From: WVXT01 sp964345635 | GTDB lineage: Bacteria; UBA6262; WVXT01 | DNA: 12,824 nt | Assembly: GCA_964345635.1 (NCBI GenBank) | Contig: CAYFRM010000041.1 | Span: forward strand, 1-12,824 | Direction of reading: 5' to 3' | Shown: positions 1-7,065 of the stretch, piece by piece | How the letters are laid out: each line of letters starts with the position of its first letter | Position numbering within the stretch: position 1 is the stretch's first letter | Position numbers and translations under genes: made by a program | The notes under the pieces: generated by a model | Databases searched by the model: none | What the model was told of the DNA's origin: nothing | The model's input: the letters and a program-made list of their open reading frames with translations, nothing else

Positions 1-42
1 GTGTAGGTACAATTTCAAGTTGTGCAATGTTTTGTAAATTTC

Positions 43-50
43 GGGGGAGG
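43..50 (+). promoter_or_regulatory. Ribosome binding site of ilvC
   Basis: GGGGGAGG lies five bases before the ATG at 56, a strong Shine-Dalgarno match that fixes the start of ilvC. The remaining 42 bases upstream show no convincing promoter, leader peptide or riboswitch. ilvC may therefore be read from an upstream gene (acetolactate synthase genes are usual there), but that gene is outside the window. Confidence 0.75.
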
Positions 51-55
51 ATTTT

Positions 56-1051
56 ATGGCAAATGTATACTATGATAGGGACGCGGACTTGAAGCTCTTG
101 AAGGGAAAGAAAATTGCAATCATTGGCTATGGAAGCCAGGGGCATGCGCAAAGTCAGAATTTGCGGGATAGCGGCTTAAACGTGGTCGTGGCTGAACTGG
201 AAGGAAGTGAGAATTGGAAAAAAGCGGTTAAAGACGGATGGAAGCCGGTTTCTGCGGGCAAAGCAACGGAAAATGCTGACTGGGTTCAGATGCTGGTTGC
301 CGACGATGTCCAGGCGGTGGTTTATAAAAATGAGGTGGCTGGTAAATTGAAAAAGGGTGCGGTTCTGGGCTTTTCTCACGGATTCAACATTCACTTTTAC
401 CAGATTATCCCCCCCGAAAATGTGGACGTAATATTGGTTGCTCCCAAAGGGCCGGGTCATCTGGTGAGAAGAATGTACCGGGAAGGAAAAGGTACTCCCA
501 ACCTGATCGGCGTTTATCAGAATGCTTCCGGTAAGGCAAAGGAGCTGGCGCTGGCCTATTCTAAAGGTATAGGAGGAACCCGCGCGGGAGTAATTGAGAC
601 CACTTTTGCGGAAGAGACGGAAACCGACCTTTTTGGCGAGCAGGTGGTTCTCTGTGGCGGGCTCGTGGAGTTGATCAGGGCTGGCTTTGAAACTCTTGTG
701 GCAGCCGGGTATCAACCGGAAATTGCCTATTTTGAGTGCCTCCACGAGATGAAACTGATTATCGACATGATTCAGGAAGGCGGCATTGGCTGGATGAACT
801 ATTCCATTTCCGACACTGCGGAGTACGGAGAGTACAGCCGGGGTAAAAGGATTATTACTGAGAAGACCAGGCGGGAAATGAAGAAAATTCTTAACGAGGT
901 TCGTTCCGGTGAGTTCGCCCGGGAATGGCTTCTGGAGAACCGGATAGGTCGCCCGGTGTTCAACAAGGGACGAAAGGAGTGGGCCGAGCATCCCCTGGAA
1001 ATCGTGGGAGCAAAATTACGGGGAATGATGCCCTGGCTGAAGAAAAAATAA
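56..1051 (+). CDS. ilvC: Ketol-acid reductoisomerase (class I)
   Basis: Converts 2-acetolactate or 2-aceto-2-hydroxybutyrate to the dihydroxy acids of valine/leucine and isoleucine synthesis (Mg2+ and NAD(P)H dependent, cytoplasmic). The 331-residue length is typical of the short class I enzyme. An N-terminal Rossmann domain carries GYGSQGH at residues 24-30. The knotted C-terminal domain carries the expected catalytic set: H108 in FSHGF, D191 and E195 in TDLFGEQ, E227 and E231 in FECLHE, and S252 in SISD. The beta2-alphaB cofactor loop (about residues 44-54) reads VVAELEGSENW. A typical NADPH enzyme has VVGLREGSKSW there, so a Glu is gained and the phosphate-binding Arg is replaced by Leu. 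This suggests relaxed or NADH-leaning cofactor use (inference). It starts the visible cluster; psd follows after 7 bases. Confidence 0.97.
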   Translation: MANVYYDRDADLKLLKGKKIAIIGYGSQGHAQSQNLRDSGLNVVVAELEGSENWKKAVKDGWKPVSAGKATENADWVQMLVADDVQAVVYKNEVAGKLKKGAVLGFSHGFNIHFYQIIPPENVDVILVAPKGPGHLVRRMYREGKGTPNLIGVYQNASGKAKELALAYSKGIGGTRAGVIETTFAEETETDLFGEQVVLCGGLVELIRAGFETLVAAGYQPEIAYFECLHEMKLIIDMIQEGGIGWMNYSISDTAEYGEYSRGKRIITEKTRREMKKILNEVRSGEFAREWLLENRIGRPVFNKGRKEWAEHPLEIVGAKLRGMMPWLKKK

Positions 1052-1058
1052 ATAAAAG

Positions 1059-1727
1059 ATGAAGATCGTTAAGGACGGCTGGAAATTTATTTTACCTCTT
1101 TTAATAGCGGCGCTGGTTCTCTTTTTTTTCTGGAAAACTGGCAGCCTGTTTTTATTTGGTTTGGCGTTGCTGACTCTTTTTTTCTTTCGTGACCCGGAAA
1201 GGAAAGCTCCCGCAGGAGAAGATTTAATTCTCTCCCCTGCGGATGGCAAGGTAGTAGATATCTCGGAAGTTGAAGAAGACAACTTTTTCCATGCCCGGGT
1301 AAAGGTAGTCAGAATCTTTATGTCCGTATTTAACGTTCACGTGCAAAGGTCGCCGGTAAAGGGGAAGGTGGAATGGATTAAGTACAAACCGGGCAAGTTT
1401 GTGGCTGCCTATACAGAAGAAGCTTCCGGGAATAATGAGAGTAATCTCATTGGTATTCAAAATAGTGACCAACCCGATTCTAGTAAAGAGAAAATTTTGG
1501 TAAAGCAAATAGCAGGCAGGGTTGCCCGCCGGATATGCTGCTGGTGCAAAAAAGGAGACAATCTAATTGCCGGGCAGAGAATTGGAATGATAAGGTTTGG
1601 CTCACGGGCAGAAGTATATCTTCGTCAAGAAGTGGAGATTAAAGTAAAGAGAGGAGACAGAGTAGTTGGGGGTGAAACTCTCCTGGGGAAATTTCCCTCG
1701 GGAAATCGCACGCATCAAGGTTTTTGA
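1059..1727 (+). CDS. psd: Phosphatidylserine decarboxylase proenzyme, short type
   Basis: Decarboxylates phosphatidylserine to phosphatidylethanolamine at the inner membrane. At 222 residues it fits the short Psd/archaetidylserine-decarboxylase-like family. Residues 10-42 are hydrophobic and likely give one or two membrane-associated segments. Family motifs follow in order: FRDPER (43-48), SPADGKV (59-65, with the probable protease Asp at 62), FMSVFNVHVQRSP (87-99, with His94), and IGMIRFGSRAEVYL (175-188). The Gly181-Ser182 bond in the last motif is the expected autocleavage site that generates the pyruvoyl cofactor. The region around residues 124-145 is more polar and variable than in relatives I recall, but the frame is intact. 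The ribosome binding site is weak and ilvC ends 7 bases upstream, so translational coupling is likely. pssA, its pathway partner, is next. Confidence 0.95.
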   Translation: MKIVKDGWKFILPLLIAALVLFFFWKTGSLFLFGLALLTLFFFRDPERKAPAGEDLILSPADGKVVDISEVEEDNFFHARVKVVRIFMSVFNVHVQRSPVKGKVEWIKYKPGKFVAAYTEEASGNNESNLIGIQNSDQPDSSKEKILVKQIAGRVARRICCWCKKGDNLIAGQRIGMIRFGSRAEVYLRQEVEIKVKRGDRVVGGETLLGKFPSGNRTHQGF

Positions 1728-1767
1728 AACTGTCCATTGGTAATTTTATGAGGGATGGAGGTTTGAA

Positions 1768-2493
1768 GTGAAGAAAGGGATCTATTTTGTTCCCGGACTT
1801 TTCACGCTGGGAAATGCCGGGTTGGGATTCTATTCTATCATTTCTTCGATTGAGAGAAATTTCACTTCCAGTGCCTGGGCGATACTTCTGGCAGTTATTC
1901 TGGATGTCTTTGACGGGAGAATTGCCCGACTAACCAGGTCCACCAGTAGGTTTGGTCTGGAGTTCGATTCTTTGGCCGACTTAATCTCTTTTGGTTTGGC
2001 TCCCTCGATTCTGACGTACCAGGTGGTTTTAAAAGATATGAGAGGGGGAGTATTGGTAGCTTTCCTGTTTGTCATTGGGGGAGTTTTGCGGCTGGCAAGG
2101 TTCAATGTCAGAGTTGCGGAGAAAGATATCGCTTATTTCGACGGTTTGTGCATTCCTGTGGCCGGCGGTATGTTAGCTTCGTTCCATGTTTTGCCCTTCT
2201 GGGCAAAGGAGACGCATCTTTTCTTCAGCGCCATCCCGCTGATTATGATAGTCTTGTCTTTTCTCATGGTGAGCAAAATCAAGTACGTAAATTTGAAGAA
2301 AGTAAGACTTACCAAGAGGCAGCCGTTCAAAATCTTGATGCTGATGGTGGTGGCATTGGTTATCTGGTTTTTTTCTACCGAGCTGATTTCTATAATCTTT
2401 CTTATATATTTCGTTGGTTATACACTATTGGGTATAGTGAATGGACTATGGAAGTTTTACAGGTTGCGGCTGGAGTGGGTTAAACAGCGCTAA
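1768..2493 (+). CDS. pssA: CDP-diacylglycerol-serine O-phosphatidyltransferase
   Basis: Makes phosphatidylserine from CDP-diacylglycerol and serine, the step before Psd. The complete CDP-alcohol phosphotransferase signature D-x2-D-G-x2-A-R-x8-G-x3-D-x3-D is present at residues 46-71 (D46, D49, G50, A53, R54, G63, D67, D71). The 241-residue protein is strongly hydrophobic, with about seven or eight membrane segments, and ends in a basic tail (RLRLEWVKQR). The GTG start at 1768 is chosen because GGATGGAGG lies just upstream (1753-1761) and the protein begins with MKKGIYFVPGLFTLGN, the usual N-terminus of this family. A 40-base gap separates it from psd and 30 bases from leuA. The psd-pssA pair inside a branched-chain amino acid cluster recurs in several bacterial lineages. 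Confidence 0.95.
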   Translation: MKKGIYFVPGLFTLGNAGLGFYSIISSIERNFTSSAWAILLAVILDVFDGRIARLTRSTSRFGLEFDSLADLISFGLAPSILTYQVVLKDMRGGVLVAFLFVIGGVLRLARFNVRVAEKDIAYFDGLCIPVAGGMLASFHVLPFWAKETHLFFSAIPLIMIVLSFLMVSKIKYVNLKKVRLTKRQPFKILMLMVVALVIWFFSTELISIIFLIYFVGYTLLGIVNGLWKFYRLRLEWVKQR

Positions 2494-2523
2494 AAGTTTT
2501 GCTCAGTAAGCGGAGGAAGAGAA

Positions 2524-4098
2524 ATGGCATTGAAAAAAGAGAGAATATTAATATTCGATACCACCTTAAGAGATGGAGAGCAATCTCCCGGGGCGAGCCT
2601 GAATATGAAGGAGAAATTAGAAGTTGCCGAACAATTGGAGAAGCTGGGCGTGGACGTTATTGAAGCCGGTTTCCCCGTGTCTTCGCCGGGAGATTTCCAG
2701 GCGGTGAAGCTGGTTGCCGGAAAGATCAGGAAGCCGACAGTCGCCGGCCTGGCGCGGGCTACAAAGAGAGACATCGATGTCTGCTGGGATGCAGTAAGGT
2801 ATGCCAAAAAACCGCGCATTCATACTTTCATCGCTACCAGTGACATTCACCTGAAGTATAAATTGAGAAAGTCGAGAGAAGAGGTCCTTAAGGAAGCAGT
2901 GGCTGCGGTAAAATATGCGAAAAAATTTACTGACGATGTGGAGTTTTCGCCGGAAGATGCTGTGCGTTCTGACCCGGATTTTCTTTGTCGCGTAGTGGAG
3001 GAAACAATTGACGCCGGGGCTACTACAATCAATATCCCGGATACCGTGGGCTATGCGCTGCCGGAAGAGTTTGGGAGAATAATCAGGATGGTAATGGAAA
3101 GGGTTCCCAATTCTGACAAGGCGATTATTAGCGTCCATTGTCACAACGATTTAGGATTGGCCACCGCCAATTCACTGGAAGCTATTTCTCTGGGGGCCAG
3201 GCAGATTGAGTGCACTATTAACGGTATCGGAGAAAGGGCGGGGAACGCTTCTCTGGAAGAGATGGTGATGACCTTGAGGACAAGAAAAGACCTGCTTCCT
3301 TTCTATACGAATATCGAGACAAGGGAGATTGCCCGGACAAGCCGTCTGGTCAGTAAACTTACGGGCATTATAGTTCAACCCAATAAGGCTATCGTTGGTG
3401 CCAATGCCTTTGCTCACGAGGCAGGAATACACCAGGACGGAGTAATAAAAGAGAGATTGACTTACGAGATTATGACTCCCCAATCGGTGGGATTAGGGGG
3501 CAGGAAACTCGTCCTGGGGAAACACTCGGGACGCCATGCTTTTCGCAGGAAGTTGCAGGAGTTGGGTTACAAATTGAGCAACCAGGACGTGGATAAGACA
3601 TTTGAGCAATTTAAATTGCTTGCGGATAAGAAAAAAGACATCTTTGATGAAGACATCGAAGCTGTAATTGAAGACCAGATATCTCTTATCCCCGAGATAT
3701 ACAAATTGGAATATATAAACGTGACTACAGGGAATAAAGTGGTTCCTACGGCAACGGTGAGGTTAAGTAAGTTGATTGCACCCGGTAAGACGACCAGGAG
3801 TGAAGTCCTGCAGGAAGCTTCCTGTGGCGATGGCCCGGTGGATGCTGCTTTCCGGGCAATAGACCGAATTACCGGTGTCAAATGCAGGCTGATCGATTAC
3901 AGCCTCAGGTCGGTTTCCGTGGGCAAGGACGCCTTGGGCGAGGTTACGGTTAAGGTTGCGCCCATTGCTGCCGGCCGGGCTGAGGATTTTAGAAATATAG
4001 TAACCGGCCGGGGTACATCCACCGACATAATCGAAGCCAGTGCCAAAGCATATCTTAATGCCTTGAACAGGATGATTGTTAAGAAAAGAAAAAAGTGA
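2524..4098 (+). CDS. leuA: 2-isopropylmalate synthase
   Basis: Condenses acetyl-CoA with 2-ketoisovalerate, the committed step of leucine synthesis. The 524 residues match the usual long bacterial LeuA. The TIM-barrel domain shows FDTTLRDGEQSPG (11-23), HCHNDLG (205-211, metal-binding histidines), the GERAGN turn (236-241), GIHQDG (301-306) and LGKHSGR (331-337). The C-terminal ~130 residues (RLSKLIAPGKTTRSEVLQEA onward, with GDGPVDAAFRAIDRI) form the LeuA dimer regulatory domain, so leucine feedback inhibition is expected. The ATG at 2524 follows GGAGGAAG (2511-2518). The TGA stop lies inside a REP-like motif (4089-4111), so the last residues (VKKRKK) are partly encoded by the repeat. A citramalate synthase or homocitrate synthase is less likely given full leuBCD alongside. 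Confidence 0.96.
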   Translation: MALKKERILIFDTTLRDGEQSPGASLNMKEKLEVAEQLEKLGVDVIEAGFPVSSPGDFQAVKLVAGKIRKPTVAGLARATKRDIDVCWDAVRYAKKPRIHTFIATSDIHLKYKLRKSREEVLKEAVAAVKYAKKFTDDVEFSPEDAVRSDPDFLCRVVEETIDAGATTINIPDTVGYALPEEFGRIIRMVMERVPNSDKAIISVHCHNDLGLATANSLEAISLGARQIECTINGIGERAGNASLEEMVMTLRTRKDLLPFYTNIETREIARTSRLVSKLTGIIVQPNKAIVGANAFAHEAGIHQDGVIKERLTYEIMTPQSVGLGGRKLVLGKHSGRHAFRRKLQELGYKLSNQDVDKTFEQFKLLADKKKDIFDEDIEAVIEDQISLIPEIYKLEYINVTTGNKVVPTATVRLSKLIAPGKTTRSEVLQEASCGDGPVDAAFRAIDRITGVKCRLIDYSLRSVSVGKDALGEVTVKVAPIAAGRAEDFRNIVTGRGTSTDIIEASAKAYLNALNRMIVKKRKK

Positions 4099-4111
4099 CA
4101 GGTACATTTTT
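4089..4111 (+). repeat. REP-like motif overlapping the leuA stop
   Basis: A-tract, then GTGACAGGTAC, then a T-tract. It resembles the ends of the RAYT element (A-tract, GGGGACAGGCTAC, T-tract at 7024-7047) in the same orientation, sharing the flanking A and T runs and the core GACAGG. The complementary A and T runs allow a small imperfect hairpin. The leuA stop TGA (4096-4098) lies inside it. It is probably a solo REP-type copy that can be recognised by a RAYT; no transposase gene is beside it. Confidence 0.6.
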
Positions 4112-4146
4112 CGGGAAATCAATAAAAGAGAAATAGTGGTTCCATC

Positions 4147-5406
4147 ATGGGTATGGCAATTGCCGAACAAATTTTGGCCAGACACTGCGGCAAAAAGAAC
4201 GTTGTCCCGGGCACCTTCATTGAGGCTAAAGTAGATATTGCCCTGGGAAACGACGTAACCGCACCTCTGGCGATCGAAGAATTTAAGAAAGCAGGAGGAA
4301 GTAAAGTCTTTGACCCGGATAGAGTCGTGCTTGTGCCCGACCATTTTACTCCCAACAAGGACATCAAATCGGCCGAGCAATGTCGGATTCTCAGAAGTTT
4401 TGCGCGGGAACAGGGTTTGAGGCACTATTATGAGGTAGGAAAAGCGGGGATTGAACACGCGTTGCTTCCCGAAGAAGGCGTTGTCGTTCCGGGTGACCTG
4501 GTCATCGGAGCCGATTCCCATACCTGCACTTACGGAGCATTGGGAGCTTTTGCCTGTGGCGTGGGCTCGACGGATCTGGCTTTCGCCATGCTTACCGGTA
4601 AATGCTGGTTCCGCGTTCCTGAGACAATCAAGTTCGTTTATAAAGGAAAATTGAACAAGTGGGTCTCGGGAAAAGACTTGATTCTTCACACCATCGGAGA
4701 TATCGGGGTAGACGGGGCTCTATACAAGGTTATGGAGTTTACCGGCCCTGTTATCACACGGTTAAGTATGGCTGATCGTCTGACTATATGCAATATGGCG
4801 GTGGAAGCAGGCGCGAAGAGTGGAATTATTGAGCCGGATGAGGAGACTATTGAATATATTGAGGCCCGGGCAGAAAGACCTTATGAGATTATCCGCCCGG
4901 GGAAAAGCACTCGCTATGCCAAGGTTATTGAGTATGATTGCAGCAAAATTGAACCACAGGTTGCTTTTCCTTCTCTACCTTCCAATACCAGGCCGATCAG
5001 CAGAGTAGGAGATGTCCAGATTGACCAGGTAGTCATCGGCTCCTGCACCAACGGAAGGATCGAAGACCTTAGGATAAGTGCGGAAGTTTTGAAGGGAAGA
5101 AAGGTTGATTCGCGTGTGAGGTTAATAATAATTCCCGCTACCCAGAGAGTCTATCGGGAAGCATTGAACGAAGGTCTTCTGGAGACATTTATCGATGCCG
5201 GAGCAGTGGTTTCCGCTCCCACTTGCGGCCCCTGTCTCGGCGGCCATATGGGAGTATTGGCTGAAGGAGAAAAGGCAATAGCCACTACAAACAGAAATTT
5301 TGCCGGTCGGATGGGACATCCCAAAGCCGAAATATACCTGTCCAATCCCGCAGTTGCTGCAGCCTCAGCTATTGCGGGAAAAATCGCCAGCCCCGAAACA
5401 TTATAG
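4147..5406 (+). CDS. leuC: 3-isopropylmalate dehydratase large subunit (short LeuC type)
   Basis: With LeuD it isomerises 2-isopropylmalate to 3-isopropylmalate through a [4Fe-4S] cluster. Cluster ligands are Cys300 (GSCTNGR), Cys360 and Cys363 (TCGPCLGG). Other aconitase-family landmarks are DHFTPNKD (65-72), GADSHTCTYGALG (121-133) and a C-terminal YLSNPAVAAASAIAG. At 419 residues it belongs to the short LeuC/HacA-like class found in archaea and many anaerobic or thermophilic bacteria, not the ~466-residue enterobacterial class. Substrate could in principle be homoaconitate, but leuA and leuB neighbours favour isopropylmalate. The ATG at 4147 gives the conserved MGM-IAEQIL start; a good Shine-Dalgarno is lacking and the next ATG, two codons on, is an alternative. 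leuD starts 8 bases after the stop. Confidence 0.95.
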   Translation: MGMAIAEQILARHCGKKNVVPGTFIEAKVDIALGNDVTAPLAIEEFKKAGGSKVFDPDRVVLVPDHFTPNKDIKSAEQCRILRSFAREQGLRHYYEVGKAGIEHALLPEEGVVVPGDLVIGADSHTCTYGALGAFACGVGSTDLAFAMLTGKCWFRVPETIKFVYKGKLNKWVSGKDLILHTIGDIGVDGALYKVMEFTGPVITRLSMADRLTICNMAVEAGAKSGIIEPDEETIEYIEARAERPYEIIRPGKSTRYAKVIEYDCSKIEPQVAFPSLPSNTRPISRVGDVQIDQVVIGSCTNGRIEDLRISAEVLKGRKVDSRVRLIIIPATQRVYREALNEGLLETFIDAGAVVSAPTCGPCLGGHMGVLAEGEKAIATTNRNFAGRMGHPKAEIYLSNPAVAAASAIAGKIASPETL

Positions 5407-5414
5407 GGATTAAA

Positions 5415-5936
5415 ATGGAGATTAAAGCAAAAGCCTATAAATTCGGGGATAATATCAATACGGATGATATTATTCCCGCGAGATATTTAAACACTTACGA
5501 CCCTAAAGAGTTAGCAAGACACTGTATGGAGGGAGTCGACGAAGATTTCATAAGAAAATTGGGCCGTCCCTCAATAACAGGACATTGTATAGTGGCAGGC
5601 AAGAATTTTGGTTGCGGCTCGTCCCGTGAACACGCTTCTATAGCTATTAAAGGAGCTGGCATCTCCTGCGTAATAGCAGAGTCCTTTGCCCGCATCTTTT
5701 ATCGCAACGCTATCAATATCGGACTGCCCATCTTGGAAAGCAAGAAGGCGTCGGAGAGAATAGATTCGGGAGACGATATATTGATCGACTTGAGTAAAGG
5801 TAGAATAACTAACCTCTCTAAGAGAGAAAATTATAAGGTGCAACCTTTTCCTGAATTTATCCAGGAGATAATAAGAGCCGGGGGGCTCTTGAATTACGCA
5901 AAGGAGAACTTAAAACGTAAAAGGCGAAATCCCTAA
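5415..5936 (+). CDS. leuD: 3-isopropylmalate dehydratase small subunit (short LeuD type)
   Basis: Swivel subunit of isopropylmalate isomerase and obligate partner of LeuC. At 173 residues it is the short form that pairs with the 419-residue LeuC class. It shows FGDNINTDDIIPARYLNT (10-27) and the conserved NFGCGSSREHA (65-75), then RIFYRNAINIGLPIL (93-107). The YLNT loop at 24-27 lies at the substrate-specificity position, where related enzymes differ between isopropylmalate and homoaconitate use. The C-terminus is a basic extension (LKRKRRNP). The 8-base gap after leuC implies co-translation and stoichiometric production. Start at ATG 5415 with a weak AGGGA upstream. Confidence 0.95.
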   Translation: MEIKAKAYKFGDNINTDDIIPARYLNTYDPKELARHCMEGVDEDFIRKLGRPSITGHCIVAGKNFGCGSSREHASIAIKGAGISCVIAESFARIFYRNAINIGLPILESKKASERIDSGDDILIDLSKGRITNLSKRENYKVQPFPEFIQEIIRAGGLLNYAKENLKRKRRNP

Positions 5937-5972
5937 CGAGCAGGGAATCTTCCAATGAAAACGGGGGTTTAG

Positions 5973-7025
5973 GTGTATAAGATTGGAGTTATACCGGGAG
6001 ATGGAGTGGGTCCGGAAGTCATTGAAGAAGGGCTCAAAGTCATAGACGCTGCTTCAAAAAGAGCGGGGTTTGAATACGAGACCGTAAATTACGATTTTGG
6101 CGGCGAGAGATATTTGAAAACGGGAGAAGTTCTTCCCGACTCTGCACTGGAAGAGATGAAAAAGCTCGACGTCATATATTTAGGGGCAGTAGGCCATCCC
6201 CAGGTGAAGCCAGGCATATTAGAGAAAGGGCTTCTCCTGAGACTGCGCTTTGGGCTCGACCAGTATATCAACCTCAGGCCGGTTATTCTTTATCCCGGGG
6301 TTCCCACTCCTCTGAAAGATAAGAAGCCAGAGGATATAGATTTCGTGGTAGTGAGAGAAAATACGGAAGGTCTATACCTGGGCGTAGGAAGGTTTGAAAA
6401 AAAGGGATCATCCGAGGAAGTTGCTATACAGGAGATGGTCAATACGAGAAAAGGCGTGGAAAGGTGCGTCAAGTATGCATTTGAATTTACGAGAAAAAGA
6501 AAAAAGAAGATGAAGTTGACTCTTGTGGATAAGGCGAATGTCCTGACATTCGCTCACGACCTCTGGCAGAGAGTATTTTATAAAGTGGGCGAAGAGTATC
6601 CCGACGTGGAGAAAGACCACGCGTACGTCGATGCCTGTTGTATGTGGTTCGTTAAGAATCCCGAATGGTTCGACACTATTGTCACCTGCAATATGTTCGG
6701 GGACATCATAACCGATTTGGGAGCAATGATTCAGGGCGGAATGGGAGTGGCAGCAGGAGGGAATATCAACCCCGAAGGAGTTAGCATGTTTGAGCCGATT
6801 CACGGAAGCGCTCCCAAATACGCGGGAAAGAATGTAATAAATCCGATTGCTACTATAGTTGCCGGGGAAATGCTTCTGGAAAATCTAGGTGAGGAGAAAG
6901 GGGCAAAGTTAATCGACAGGGCCGTTCGGAAAGCTCTATCTTCGGGAAAGATAAAAGGCCTGAGCGCGGGAAAGATGGGCCTATCCACCTCAGAAGTTGG
7001 CGACCTCATCGCCACTTATATTTAA
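5973..7025 (+). CDS. leuB: 3-isopropylmalate dehydrogenase (isocitrate/isopropylmalate dehydrogenase family)
   Basis: Oxidatively decarboxylates 3-isopropylmalate to 2-ketoisocaproate. At 350 residues it shows GVIPGDGVGPEV (5-16), the substrate arginines R92, R102 and R128 (VVREN), catalytic K187 (VDKANV), and metal-binding D220, D244 and D248. The coenzyme motif is HGSAPKYAGKNVINP (277-291). Classical NAD-dependent LeuB has Asp-Ile after GSAP, whereas the Lys-Tyr found here is the pair seen in NADP-dependent isocitrate dehydrogenase. Cofactor preference is therefore uncertain. Location directly after leuACD strongly supports the isopropylmalate role; isocitrate or tartrate dehydrogenase are alternatives. 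The GTG start at 5973 follows GGGGGTTTAGG and yields the conserved MYKIGVIPGDG. Its TAA stop overlaps the left end of the RAYT element by two bases. Confidence 0.93.
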   Translation: MYKIGVIPGDGVGPEVIEEGLKVIDAASKRAGFEYETVNYDFGGERYLKTGEVLPDSALEEMKKLDVIYLGAVGHPQVKPGILEKGLLLRLRFGLDQYINLRPVILYPGVPTPLKDKKPEDIDFVVVRENTEGLYLGVGRFEKKGSSEEVAIQEMVNTRKGVERCVKYAFEFTRKRKKKMKLTLVDKANVLTFAHDLWQRVFYKVGEEYPDVEKDHAYVDACCMWFVKNPEWFDTIVTCNMFGDIITDLGAMIQGGMGVAAGGNINPEGVSMFEPIHGSAPKYAGKNVINPIATIVAGEMLLENLGEEKGAKLIDRAVRKALSSGKIKGLSAGKMGLSTSEVGDLIATYI

Positions 7026-7047
7026 AAAAGGGGACAGGCTACTTTTT
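7024..7047 (+). repeat. Left inverted repeat of the RAYT element
   Basis: Six A, GGGGACAGGCTAC, five T (a sixth T follows). It is the exact reverse complement of 7738-7761. Its first two bases belong to the leuB stop codon. The outer seven bases at each side of the motif are self-complementary (A-run plus G against C plus T-run), so it may also weakly attenuate or protect the leuB transcript end. Confidence 0.9.
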
Positions 7048-7065
7048 TATTGAAAGAATTATCCG

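Noticed and set aside
1..42. End of an upstream ilvN/ilvH gene or a T-box leader
   Set aside because: Frames here give only a dozen or fewer codons before a stop, with no recognisable ACT-domain tail or T-box sequence.
176..991. 271-codon open frame on the - strand opposite ilvC
   Set aside because: It is a reverse-strand shadow of a gene with all catalytic motifs of ketol-acid reductoisomerase; its translation has no recognisable domain.
2148..2483. 111-codon + strand frame inside pssA
   Set aside because: It overlaps the membrane region of PssA in another frame, lacks a ribosome binding site and shows no domain.
3763..4689. 308-codon open frame on the - strand spanning the leuA-leuC junction
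   Set aside because: It covers two well-supported genes on the other strand, has no family motifs, and results from codon bias in the real genes.
5930..5946. TCCCT/AGGGA stem with a 7-base loop between leuD and leuB
   Set aside because: The stem is only five pairs with no T-run, and leuB follows within 30 bases; too weak to call a terminator.
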